Positions 52,176 through 60,909 of a stretch of 64,000 bases of DNA are shown piece by piece. Position numbers and translations under genes: made by a program. The DNA is from Clostridium_AD estertheticum_D. GTDB lineage: Bacteria > Bacillota > Clostridia > Clostridiales > Clostridiaceae. Below the pieces are notes generated by a model. It was not told where the DNA came from. It worked only from the letters and a program-made list of their open reading frames with translations, and made no database searches. Each line of letters starts with the position of its first letter. Position 1 is the first letter of the stretch. Where the stretch lies: contig NZ_JAHLDM010000006.1 in the NCBI RefSeq assembly GCF_018861295.1, positions 124,001 to 188,000 of the forward strand. Direction: 5' to 3'.

Positions 52176-53666
52176 ATGATTGAACTTGCTACTTTTCTTG
52201 TTGATGATCATGATGTGCCAGCGCTTCGCAATGTCATTTTACATCTTGCTAGCATTGGATACTGCGAAAGAAAAATTTGTGAGCGTCTAGGCCTCTCAGA
52301 TTTAACTGAAATTATATGGCGTGCTCTGCCAATTTATCGTGAAGAACAACTGGCTACGCGTGATGCACTAAATTCAGCTATAGATTTTTTTTTCTTGCAG
52401 GGTATAATTTCGATAGATGAACTTAACCAAGTATTTGATAATAAGGAACGGGATATCCTCATTAAGGTGGGACTCATTTTAGTCCATAATAAAAAGTGTT
52501 ATGCACGTGCTTCACTATATCCTGTTGGGAATTGTTTAGTTTTTTCGGACCATGCTTGGCCCCAATTACCACATCCTGGATTCCTAAATGTCCCATATGA
52601 TCAAGTAATGTATGTTGGCATCGACAGCCGTTGGTTAGCGCGAACTACTGTACGTCACACTGCGAGTTCGACTCTAGATCTTTGTACTGGATCTGGTGTT
52701 CATGCTCTTTTAGCAAGTTCGCACTCCAAGAGAGTGGTTGCTGTGGATATTAATCCTCGTGCCGCTCGATGTACTTATTTTAACTCAAAAGCATTAGGTT
52801 TAACTAATATTGAAGTTGTGGTTGGGGATCTCTTTGAACCTGTTTATGATGAGAAATTCGATCTTATTACAGCTAATCCACCATTTGTTCCATCTCCAGT
52901 AGACACGCTCAGGTATCGTGATGGTGGAAACTCAGGTGAAGATATTTTACAAAGAATTGTAGTTGGATTACCGAATCATCTAGCTCATGGTGGGAGTGCG
53001 CAGATCATTACTGAACTTGGCGAATGTATGAACGAACCGCTGTCTAGCAGATTACGTGTATGGCTAGGTGGTGCCAAGATGGACATTTTAATTCTTCGTC
53101 TTAGTGTTCATTCTGCTGCAAGCTACTCAATAGGACATGCTAATGGTGATGAGGACTACGATGCTTTTTTTAATTCGGTGCACGATTGGTCCAGCAATTT
53201 AAGAAAGCAGGGTTATACTCAAGTAGTTTCGGTTCTTATTACAATTAAGTGGAGTGATACTACACTAGGTGAACCTTGGACCCGTGTTGAGGAATTGCAA
53301 CCACCACATAATAACGCTGGCAAAGAGGTAGAGGCATTATTTATTCAAGAAAGGTTATCGCGAAAACTAAATTTATATGAGATACTTAAGCAAAGTAAGA
53401 TGCGTCGTGCGGGGCCAATAGGGCTAACTGAGGCTCGATTGCTTGGAAGTGAATTACGAGCGAATTCTCAGGCTAATTTATTAGGAAGTGAGTTACCAAT
53501 TTTTAAATGGCTTAATCATGTTGAAGAAGAAATCTTAGTTCTTATGGAGAAACCATTGACACTTACTGAAATTATTGTGATTACACAAGAACTTAACTTT
53601 CAGGAGGAAGATGTAATCTTGGCAATTAGATCACTCATAAGAAATGGATTCATTATAATGACTTAG
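52176..53666 (+). CDS. Class I SAM-dependent methyltransferase, three-part, probably acquired
   Basis: A 496-residue protein. Residues 1-150 form a helical N-terminal domain. Residues 160-300 form a methyltransferase fold with LDLCTGSGVHALLASS (SAM), VVAVDINPRAA (acidic ribose contact) and TANPPFVPSP (NPPF, typical of N-methyltransferases). The C-terminal 190 residues are of unknown type and contain LLGSEL twice, 16 residues apart. The layout resembles large methyltransferases seen in actinobacteria, a comparison made from memory. Base composition is clearly GC-richer than neighbours, reaching about half GC near 52621-52680. It lies between two gene remnants, which suggests transfer. The substrate is unknown. 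Confidence 0.82.
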   Translation: MIELATFLVDDHDVPALRNVILHLASIGYCERKICERLGLSDLTEIIWRALPIYREEQLATRDALNSAIDFFFLQGIISIDELNQVFDNKERDILIKVGLILVHNKKCYARASLYPVGNCLVFSDHAWPQLPHPGFLNVPYDQVMYVGIDSRWLARTTVRHTASSTLDLCTGSGVHALLASSHSKRVVAVDINPRAARCTYFNSKALGLTNIEVVVGDLFEPVYDEKFDLITANPPFVPSPVDTLRYRDGGNSGEDILQRIVVGLPNHLAHGGSAQIITELGECMNEPLSSRLRVWLGGAKMDILILRLSVHSAASYSIGHANGDEDYDAFFNSVHDWSSNLRKQGYTQVVSVLITIKWSDTTLGEPWTRVEELQPPHNNAGKEVEALFIQERLSRKLNLYEILKQSKMRRAGPIGLTEARLLGSELRANSQANLLGSELPIFKWLNHVEEEILVLMEKPLTLTEIIVITQELNFQEEDVILAIRSLIRNGFIIMT

Positions 53667-53694
53667 GTCGAAAACAACCTATCAAATAATATAG

Positions 53695-53895
53695 TGTGTT
53701 GGTTTGAGTTTAGTGAAATCGATTGTAGAATTGCATGGTGGTAGTATATATGTGCAGAGTAAATTTGGGGAAGGTAGCACATTTACAATAAGACTCCCGG
53801 CAGGCAAGGTGCTTGATGAAAATATAATATATAGTAATATTGCGAAAAATGGAAATGAAATTATACGAGTGGAGTTTTCAGACATTTATTCGTAA
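53695..53895 (+). pseudogene. C-terminal fragment of a sensor histidine kinase
   Basis: After an in-frame stop the frame reads VGLSLVKSIVELHGGSIYV, then GEGSTFTIRLP, the end of a HATPase domain, with about 25 further residues. Everything upstream of the last glycine box is missing, so it cannot be a working kinase. It lies 29 bp after the methyltransferase gene. Confidence 0.88.
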
Positions 53896-53913
53896 ATCAT
53901 ATTATTGATTAAA

Positions 53914-53941
53914 GGCAGTTAAGATATAATTCTTAACTGCC
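53914..53941 (-). terminator. Terminator of the nucleoside operon
   Basis: GGCAGTTAAGA and TCTTAACTGCC form a perfect 11-bp stem with a 6-base loop, followed on the minus strand by TTTAAT. Confidence 0.75.
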
Positions 53942-53951
53942 TGGTATGGAG

Positions 53952-55253
53952 CTACTTTGTAATAACTTCATGAATTAATGTTGGCTTAGTTGCATGATCA
54001 CTAATAGAAATATTTTCATATATTTTTTTTCTTACATCTTCTATATTTTCACGGTTTGCGTAGATAGTTACAAGAGTTTCACCCTTTTCTACCTTGTCAC
54101 CAACTTTTTTGCGTAACATTAATCCTACTGCTAAATCAATTTTGTCCTCTTTTGTTGCCCTACCTGCACCAAGTAACATTGCTGCAATACCAATCTCATC
54201 AGCTACCATATTAGATACAAAACCACTAGTTAAAGCAGGGACATCAATTTTATATTTAGCTTGTGGTAATTTTTCTGGGTTATCCACAATTGATTCGTCT
54301 CCACCTTGATTTTTAATGAATACTTTAAATTTGTCTATTGCTTTACCATTTTCTATTACTTCAAGAAGCGTTTTTCTAGCTTCCTCTAATGTTTTTGCTT
54401 TTTTAGCAAGTACTACCATTTGACTTCCAAGTGTTAGGACAAGTTCTGTAAGATCTTCTGGACCTTCTCCTCTTAATGTATCAATGGCTTCTTTTACCTC
54501 AAGTGCATTACCAATTGCAAATCCTAAAGGTTGTGACATGTCAGAGATTATCGCCATAGTATTTCTTCCTACATTATTACCAATTTGCACCATTGCATGT
54601 GCTAAATTTTCTGCATCTTTATCTGTTTTCATGAAAGCTCCTGCGCCTGTTTTAACATCAAGGACTATTGCATTAGCTCCTGATGCAATTTTTTTGCTCA
54701 TAATAGAACTAGCTATTAGTGGAATTGAGTTAACAGTTCCAGTTACATCACGAAGTGCGTATAATTTTTTGTCTGCAGGAGTTAAGTTCCCTGTTTGACC
54801 AATAACAGCAACTTTGTCACGGTTAACTAATTCAATAAATTTATCATTTGTAATCTCTACATGGAAACCACTAATAGATTCTAATTTATCAATAGTTCCA
54901 CCAGTATGTCCAAGTCCTCGTCCAGACATTTTAGCAACAGGTATATCTAAAGCAGCAACAAGGGGAGCGAGTACTAGTGTTGTTGTATCGCCTACACCAC
55001 CTGTTGAGTGTTTATCTACTTTTATACCTTCGATTTTTGATAAATCAATAGTTTCTCCGGAATTAACCATAGCCATAGTCAAATCTGCTCTCTCACGATC
55101 ATTCATATCTTGAAAATAAATAGCCATTGCAAGCGAACTTGCTTGGTAATCAGGAATAGTTCCTTTAGTATAACCTTCTATAAAAAAATTAATTTCTTTT
55201 GTTGTTAGTTCTTTACCATCACGTTTTTTTGAAATTACATCTACCATTCTCAT
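53952..55253 (-). CDS. pdp: Pyrimidine-nucleoside phosphorylase
   Basis: Splits uridine, thymidine or deoxyuridine with phosphate into base and (deoxy)ribose 1-phosphate. The 433-residue chain has the glycosyltransferase family 3 N-terminal helices and the signature region VDKHSTGGVGDTTTLVLAP, then AKMSGRGLGHTGGTIDKLES. These bind phosphate and base. A C-terminal PYNP domain follows (SGFVSNMVADEIGIAAMLLG). AAAGGATGG precedes the ATG. It lies 57 bp downstream of the nucleoside transporter gene on the same strand, so uptake and cleavage are joined. Confidence 0.95.
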   Translation of the reverse strand: MRMVDVISKKRDGKELTTKEINFFIEGYTKGTIPDYQASSLAMAIYFQDMNDRERADLTMAMVNSGETIDLSKIEGIKVDKHSTGGVGDTTTLVLAPLVAALDIPVAKMSGRGLGHTGGTIDKLESISGFHVEITNDKFIELVNRDKVAVIGQTGNLTPADKKLYALRDVTGTVNSIPLIASSIMSKKIASGANAIVLDVKTGAGAFMKTDKDAENLAHAMVQIGNNVGRNTMAIISDMSQPLGFAIGNALEVKEAIDTLRGEGPEDLTELVLTLGSQMVVLAKKAKTLEEARKTLLEVIENGKAIDKFKVFIKNQGGDESIVDNPEKLPQAKYKIDVPALTSGFVSNMVADEIGIAAMLLGAGRATKEDKIDLAVGLMLRKKVGDKVEKGETLVTIYANRENIEDVRKKIYENISISDHATKPTLIHEVITK

Positions 55254-55310
55254 TTTATTACCATCCTTTTTATTTTGATTTTATAACATTAATATTATTA
55301 TATGGTTATA

Positions 55311-56492
55311 TTATACAATTAAACCAACAACAGTTGCTGTTAATACACTAACTAAGGTTGCACCAAATAGCAGTTTTAAACCAAACCGAGCAACAACATT
55401 CCCTTGTTTTTCATTGAGTCCTTTTACTGCTCCAGAAATAATTCCAATCGATGAAAAATTAGCGAAAGAAACTAAAAATACAGAAACAATAGCGGTTGTC
55501 CGCGTTGTTAAATGTATAGTACTAGTTGCCAAACTAGTCATTGCAACAAATTCATTTGATACTAATTTCGTTGCCATTATACTTGCGGCAGGTATTGCTT
55601 CCCTTAAAGGTACACCCATTAAAATCGCAAATGGTGAGAATACATAGCCAAGTAAATTTTGAAAAGAAATACCGAAAATACCCTTGAAAATCATATTAAT
55701 CATAGCAATTATGGCTACAAATCCAATAAGCATTGCTCCAACTATGATAGCTACTTTGAAACCATCCATAATGTATTCACCAAGCATTTCAAAGAAGGAT
55801 TGTTTTTTTTCTTCTTGAACTATTAATATATCTTCCTCTGTGGTTACTGTATATGGATTTATAATTGAAGATATAATAAATCCACCAAATAAGTTTAAAA
55901 CAAGTGCAGTTACAACATATCTAGGTTTAATAAGAACCATATAAGAGCCAACTATCGACATAGATACCGTAGACATTGCTGATGCACAAAGTGTATAAAG
56001 TCTATGCTCTGGTAATAGACCAAGTTCTTTTTTTACAGAAATAAATACCTCTGATTGACCAAGAATAGCAGCGGCTACTCCGTTATAAGATTCTAGTTTA
56101 CCCATACCGTTAATTTTACTTAAGCCGAGGCCTATATATTTAATTATAAAAGGAAGTATTTTAAAGTGTTGTAGAATTCCGATTAAAGCAGAAATAAATA
56201 CTATTGGTAAAAGCACACCTATAAAAAATGTAAATTGATTTGCGTTAACTAATCCACCAAATACAAAATTTACGCCCTCACCAGCACATTTAAGTAATAG
56301 TTGAAAACCATTTGCTATTCCACCCACTAGGAAATTACCAACACCAGTATTTAGCAATATAAATCCAAGTATGAATTGTAAAATAACCATTACAACGATA
56401 GGTCGGTATTTTACCTTTTTTTTATCAGTACTAGTAAACCATGCAAGTCCTAAGACAACAATTAATCCGAGAATTCCAATAATATATTTCAT
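55311..56492 (-). CDS. nupC: Concentrative nucleoside transporter (CNT/NupC family)
   Basis: Cation-coupled nucleoside importer of 393 residues. Hydrophobic helices cover most of the chain. Conserved CNT segments are ILGQSEVFISVKKEL, the MSTVSMSIVGSYMVLI region, and FSSIGIISGAVKGLNEKQGN near the C-terminus. The ATG at 56492 follows GGGGTG; the in-frame start at 56519 has no binding site. It is first in a two-gene operon with pdp. The 56493-56925 gap to the divergent cellobiose phosphorylase gene holds operator C1; nothing else in it is clear. Confidence 0.94.
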   Translation of the reverse strand: MKYIIGILGLIVVLGLAWFTSTDKKKVKYRPIVVMVILQFILGFILLNTGVGNFLVGGIANGFQLLLKCAGEGVNFVFGGLVNANQFTFFIGVLLPIVFISALIGILQHFKILPFIIKYIGLGLSKINGMGKLESYNGVAAAILGQSEVFISVKKELGLLPEHRLYTLCASAMSTVSMSIVGSYMVLIKPRYVVTALVLNLFGGFIISSIINPYTVTTEEDILIVQEEKKQSFFEMLGEYIMDGFKVAIIVGAMLIGFVAIIAMINMIFKGIFGISFQNLLGYVFSPFAILMGVPLREAIPAASIMATKLVSNEFVAMTSLATSTIHLTTRTTAIVSVFLVSFANFSSIGIISGAVKGLNEKQGNVVARFGLKLLFGATLVSVLTATVVGLIV

Positions 56493-56806
56493 TTTAATGT
56501 TACACCCCTTAAATATCATAGTTTAATATAATAAAATCATACAACGATTACATTAAAGATAATGCAAAAATGAAATAATTTTATTGAATTTTAAAATAAT
56601 TTGAAAATGTAGTCCTTATCTATAGTTAGTAAAATCATAAATATAAAACTACATGGTTTTTAGCAATATTCATTTTAAACCTCCTCTTATGCCTTATCAA
56701 TAATAAAGCTTATTTGCACATTTGTAAAGTTGTGGGTGAAATTATGCAATATATATATAATATATTCTGTATTTTTTATTAATTTAAGAAGTTGTAAAAA
56801 AACTCA

Positions 56807-56820
56807 TAAACACGTGTTAA
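56807..56820. promoter_or_regulatory. Cellobiose-locus operator C1
   Basis: TAAACACGTGTTAA, a 14-bp dyad with central CG and six of seven pairs symmetrical. It overlaps the region just before a TATAAT at 56826-56831 ahead of the phosphorylase gene. The same dyad recurs as C2 and C3. Confidence 0.7.
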
Positions 56821-56925
56821 TAGAATATAATGTAAGAATTAGAGGTAATTGACGCTTATATGATTATTGATATATTTAAATATTTTATATAAAATAGAAT
56901 TGTACAAACATAGGGGGGATGAACA

Positions 56926-59364
56926 ATGAAATTTGGTTATTTTGATGATGAAAAAAAAGAGTATGTTATTACTACACCTAAGACTCCGTATCCATGGATT
57001 AATTATCTTGGAACAGATGATTTTTTCTCGCTAATTTCAAATACTAGTGGTGGCTACTGCTTTTATAAGGATGCGAGGCTTCGAAGGTTAACTAGATATA
57101 GATATAATAGTGCACCAGTTGATAGTGGGGGAAGATATTATTATATAAATGATGGTGGCGACGTTTGGACACCAGGATATATGCCAGTGAAAACTGAATT
57201 AGATTCTTATGAATGTAGGCATGGACTTGGTTATACTAAAATTAAAAGCGCAAGAAATGGCATTGAAGTAGAGCAATTAATGTTTGTCCCTTTAAAGTAT
57301 CATGGAGAAGTTAACCAACTTAAAATAAAAAATACATCAAATGATATTAAGGAAATTAAGATTTTTTCATTCATAGAGTTTTGTTTATGGAATGCTTATG
57401 ACGATATGACTAATTTCCAGAGAAATTTTAGTACTGGTGAAGTTGAAATAGATAATTCTGTAATTTATCATAAAACAGAATATAGAGAAAGACGTAATCA
57501 TTATTCATTTTACGGCGTTAATACAGATATAGATGGGTTTGATAGTGACAGAGAGTCATTCCTTGGATTATATAATGGATTTGATTCACCACAAACAGTT
57601 ATGAAAGGTAAATCTAATAATTCTGTAGCGAGTGGATGGTCACCTGTAGCATCACATAGTAAAACATTAAGACTTAAACCTGGAGAAGAAACAAGTTTGA
57701 TCTTTATAATTGGATATGTAGAAAATGAGGAAGAAGACAAGTGGGAAAGCCCTGGAGTTATTAATAAGAGTATTGCTAAAGAGATGATAGCAAGGTTTAG
57801 TACGGATATTCAAGTAGAAGAGGGATTAGAAGCTTTAAGTAAATATTGGCTTAATTTATTATCAAAATATAGTATAAAAACGGATGATGATAAGCTAAAT
57901 CGTATGGTTAATATATGGAATCCCTATCAATGCATGGTAACGTTTAATATGTCTAGAAGTGCGTCATATTTTGAATCTGGAATCGGAAGAGGCATGGGAT
58001 TTAGAGATTCTAATCAGGATTTACTTGGATTTGTGCATCAGATTCCAGGTAGGGCGAGAGAAAGAATACTGGATATAGCCGCAACACAATTTGAGGATGG
58101 TGGAGCTTATCACCAATATCAACCATTAACTAAAAAGGGTAACTATGAAGTTGGCGGAGGATTTAATGATGATCCGTTATGGTTAATATTAGGCACTGCA
58201 GCCTATATAAAAGAAACAGGAGATTTTAATATACTGAATGAACTTGTGGCTTTCAATTGTGATGATAGCATAAAAGATACACTAATGGAACATTTAAAAC
58301 GTTCTTTCTATCATGTTGTAAATAATCTTGGACCTAATGGACTTCCTCTAATTGGAAGAGCTGATTGGAATGATTGTTTGAATTTAAATTGTTTTTCCAC
58401 AGAACCAGATGAATCATTTCAAACATTTGGAGATCCAGATGGAAGGGTTGCTGAATCTGTTCTAATAGCTGGAATGTTTGTGTTTATAGGACCGGAATAT
58501 GTAGAATTATGCAAAAGATTTGACCTGATTTCAGAAGCTACAATAGCGCAGAATCACATTGATAAAATGAGGAAAACAGTTATAGAAAAAGGCTTTGACG
58601 GTGAATGGTTTTTAAGGGCATATGATGCTTTTGGAAATAAGGTGGGTAGCAAGGATAACGATGAGGGACAGATATATATCGAATCACAAGGGTTCTGTGT
58701 AATGGCAGGCATTGGGGTAGAAGAAGGTTTAGCTTTAAAAGCATTAGATTCTGTTAAGGAAAAATTAGATACTAAGTATGGAACAATGCTTTTGACACCA
58801 GCTTATACAAAGTACGATTTAAACATTGGTGAAATTACATCTTATCCAGCAGGTTACAAAGAAAATGCTGGGATATTCTGTCACAACAATCCATGGATAA
58901 TGATTGCTGAAACAGTTTTAGGTAGAGGGGATAGGGCATATGATGTATATAAGAAAATAGCTCCAGCCTTTATTGAAGACATAAGTGAGATTCATAGAAC
59001 TGAGCCATATGTTTATTCACAAATGATAGCAGGGAAGGATGCATCAAGGCAAGGTGAAGCTAAGAATTCTTGGCTTACAGGAACTGCTGCATGGAACTAT
59101 TTTGCAATTACTCAATTTATTCTAGGGGTGAAGCCAGAGTATGATGGGCTTCGTGTAAATCCATGCATTCCAAAAGAGTGGAGTGGTTTTGAGATTGAGA
59201 GAACGTACAGAGGAGATATATATAATATTAAAATTAATAATAAGGAACATATTTGTAAGGGTGTTAAATTAATTACAGTGGATGGAAAAGCGATACAAGG
59301 AGATATATTACCTGTATTTGGTGATGGATGCGCACATAAAATAGAAATAGAAATGGGCAATTAA
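56926..59364 (+). CDS. Cellobiose phosphorylase (glycoside hydrolase family 94)
   Basis: Cytoplasmic enzyme that splits cellobiose with phosphate into glucose 1-phosphate and glucose, saving one ATP. The length of 812 residues is typical of clostridial cellobiose phosphorylases. Motifs include WTPGYMPVKTELDSYECRHG in the N-terminal beta domain, GIGRGMGFRDSNQDLLGF and GGGFNDDPLWLI in the alpha barrel, and the catalytic acid Asp483 in GRADWNDCLNL. GGGGGG precedes the ATG. An ABC importer and a LacI regulator lie just downstream. Chitobiose phosphorylase is the main alternative within the family but fits less well. Confidence 0.94.
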   Translation: MKFGYFDDEKKEYVITTPKTPYPWINYLGTDDFFSLISNTSGGYCFYKDARLRRLTRYRYNSAPVDSGGRYYYINDGGDVWTPGYMPVKTELDSYECRHGLGYTKIKSARNGIEVEQLMFVPLKYHGEVNQLKIKNTSNDIKEIKIFSFIEFCLWNAYDDMTNFQRNFSTGEVEIDNSVIYHKTEYRERRNHYSFYGVNTDIDGFDSDRESFLGLYNGFDSPQTVMKGKSNNSVASGWSPVASHSKTLRLKPGEETSLIFIIGYVENEEEDKWESPGVINKSIAKEMIARFSTDIQVEEGLEALSKYWLNLLSKYSIKTDDDKLNRMVNIWNPYQCMVTFNMSRSASYFESGIGRGMGFRDSNQDLLGFVHQIPGRARERILDIAATQFEDGGAYHQYQPLTKKGNYEVGGGFNDDPLWLILGTAAYIKETGDFNILNELVAFNCDDSIKDTLMEHLKRSFYHVVNNLGPNGLPLIGRADWNDCLNLNCFSTEPDESFQTFGDPDGRVAESVLIAGMFVFIGPEYVELCKRFDLISEATIAQNHIDKMRKTVIEKGFDGEWFLRAYDAFGNKVGSKDNDEGQIYIESQGFCVMAGIGVEEGLALKALDSVKEKLDTKYGTMLLTPAYTKYDLNIGEITSYPAGYKENAGIFCHNNPWIMIAETVLGRGDRAYDVYKKIAPAFIEDISEIHRTEPYVYSQMIAGKDASRQGEAKNSWLTGTAAWNYFAITQFILGVKPEYDGLRVNPCIPKEWSGFEIERTYRGDIYNIKINNKEHICKGVKLITVDGKAIQGDILPVFGDGCAHKIEIEMGN

Positions 59365-59394
59365 CAATTTAAGGAGGGGTTCTCTCCTCATTCT

Positions 59395-59564
59395 TTTGAA
59401 ATAGAAGGGCTAAGTGCTAGTTATCTAAATAGTGCGTTAACTGATTCTAAAACAGATAAAAATGGATATATATTATAGAGGGACCAATTAATAGCGTAAT
59501 GTAAATATCAGATAATGTTAAGTTTGAAAGACTTAAAGACATATTAGATAGTTTTAAATTCTAA
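59395..59564 (+). pseudogene. Decayed gene tail between the phosphorylase and its regulator
   Basis: Coding-like segments appear in different frames: FEIEGLSASYLNSALTDSKT, then DKNGYIL, then NVKFERLKDILDSFKF with a stop. Small insertions or deletions near 59475 and 59500 would join them into one chain. No start codon or binding site exists. It looks like the end of a lost secreted or lipoprotein gene. A small hairpin (AGGAG and CTCCT, 59371-59389) precedes it and may end the phosphorylase transcript. Confidence 0.45.
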
Positions 59565-59665
59565 AAAAATGTAAACGATTCTGCAAGAAAATGAGCAATT
59601 CGGATGTAAATGGAGTAAATTATGTTAAAACATGGTTATTTGAGGAAATGTAGACATATTATAAT

Positions 59666-59694
59666 TTGAAAAGCATGAAAAATTATAGTACTAT
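59666..59694 (+). promoter_or_regulatory. Promoter of the cellobiose regulator
   Basis: TTGAAA, 17 bases, TACTAT. The start point would fall at about 59701, directly before operator C2. Confidence 0.5.
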
Positions 59695-59701
59695 TACATT
59701 A

Positions 59702-59715
59702 TAAACACGCGTTTA
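59702..59715. promoter_or_regulatory. Cellobiose-locus operator C2
   Basis: TAAACACGCGTTTA, 14-bp dyad, six of seven pairs symmetrical, 21 bp before the regulator's start codon. It suggests autoregulation. Confidence 0.72.
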
Positions 59716-59736
59716 AATTCTAAAAAGAGGTGCGGA

Positions 59737-60774
59737 ATGAATAGTATAGATATTGCAAAAATAGCAGGAGTTTCAAGAAGCACCGTTTCAAGGGTAATTA
59801 ACAATTATGATAATGTTCCAGACGAAACTAGAAAAAAGATTCAGCAGATAATAAAGGAAAATAATTATGTACCACATGCATCTGCTAGAATGCTTGCTGG
59901 GGTTAAAAACAGAATAATTGGTCTTTTTATAATTGATATGAAGGCGGATACTAATGGTAAGCAGGTTACTAGTAGTTCTTACTTTACACCATTTACCGGA
60001 TCGGTTATCGAAAATGCAAGCAAAATGGGTTATAACGTACTTGTTTCTATAGTAAGTAAACAAAAGGATTATAAAAAAGTGAAAGAAATTTTCTATAATA
60101 AGACGGTGTCTGGTGGAATATTTATAGGAGAAAAAAATGGAGAGCCAGAAATAAAAGAAATTATAAATTCTGGCTGTAGGGTTGCATTATTAGATCAAGC
60201 GGTGAAATCAGATGAAGAAGTTTATAAGAAATGTATAATTGTAAATGCTGATAACTACTACGGTGCATATAAAGCTACTAATTATTTAATTGGACTTGGG
60301 CATTCGAGTATTGCACATATAGTAGGAATATCTGAAAACTTATCAGGTATAGAAAGATTTAATGCTTATAAAAACGCATTAACAGATGCGGGGATTTCTG
60401 TAAAAAGTAATTTAATTGTTAAAGGTGATTTTACAATCAATGGAGGATATAATGCTACAAAAAAACTTCTCCAAAAGGAAATACCTACTGCAATATTTTG
60501 TGGAAATGATATGATGGCAATAGGAGCTATGCAGGCTATTGAAGAAGCGAATCTAAATGTTCCAGAAGATATATCTATAGTTGGATTTGACGATATAGAG
60601 GTTGCAAGATATATAAATCCAGCGCTTACAACTGTAAGGATGAAACTGCTTGAAATGGCATCGATTGCAACAAATACTCTAATAACATCAATCGAGAGTA
60701 ATTCAAATTTTTCAGCGAATTATACGTTACCTATTGACTTGATTGAAAGAAATTCGTGTAAGGCTCTAAAATAA
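59737..60774 (+). CDS. LacI-family regulator of the cellobiose locus
   Basis: A 345-residue repressor. The N-terminal helix-turn-helix IDIAKIAGVSRSTVSRVINN is followed by hinge helix HASARMLAG and a periplasmic-binding-protein-like domain (IFCGNDMMAIGAMQAI, SIVGFDDIEVARYINP). GAGGTG lies before the ATG. Its placement between a cellobiose phosphorylase gene and a sugar importer, with matching dyads before all three transcripts, makes it the likely local regulator. The effector is probably cellobiose or a product of it. Confidence 0.94.
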   Translation: MNSIDIAKIAGVSRSTVSRVINNYDNVPDETRKKIQQIIKENNYVPHASARMLAGVKNRIIGLFIIDMKADTNGKQVTSSSYFTPFTGSVIENASKMGYNVLVSIVSKQKDYKKVKEIFYNKTVSGGIFIGEKNGEPEIKEIINSGCRVALLDQAVKSDEEVYKKCIIVNADNYYGAYKATNYLIGLGHSSIAHIVGISENLSGIERFNAYKNALTDAGISVKSNLIVKGDFTINGGYNATKKLLQKEIPTAIFCGNDMMAIGAMQAIEEANLNVPEDISIVGFDDIEVARYINPALTTVRMKLLEMASIATNTLITSIESNSNFSANYTLPIDLIERNSCKALK

Positions 60775-60785
60775 ATTAGTTTACA

Positions 60786-60807
60786 TGCAGCGACCCAGGA
60801 GATGATT
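60786..60807 (+). repeat. Dispersed repeat R2, reference copy
   Basis: Starts 11 bp after the regulator's stop codon. All 22 bases recur in reverse orientation at 34281-34302. A diverged version follows lacZ at 7394. Confidence 0.7.
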
Positions 60808-60816
60808 AATCCATAT

Positions 60817-60830
60817 TAAACGCGAGTTTA
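60817..60830. promoter_or_regulatory. Cellobiose-locus operator C3
   Basis: TAAACGCGAGTTTA, 14-bp dyad with central CG, about 80 bp before the sugar-binding protein gene and just before a TATAAT at 60849-60854. Confidence 0.72.
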
Positions 60831-60909
60831 TTAGAAGTCGGTTGATATTATAATATTCTTTTTATGAATGTTATTTATTAATAGATAGAAGATTTAAGGG
60901 GGGACAATA

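Noticed and set aside
53704..53895. A 63-residue stand-alone gene
   Set aside because: Its sequence is the end of a histidine-kinase ATPase domain with homologous residues before the proposed start, so it is a fragment.
59570..59583. Catabolite-responsive element TGTAAACGATTCTG before the cellobiose regulator
   Set aside because: Only the left half fits the consensus; the right half fails at three positions.
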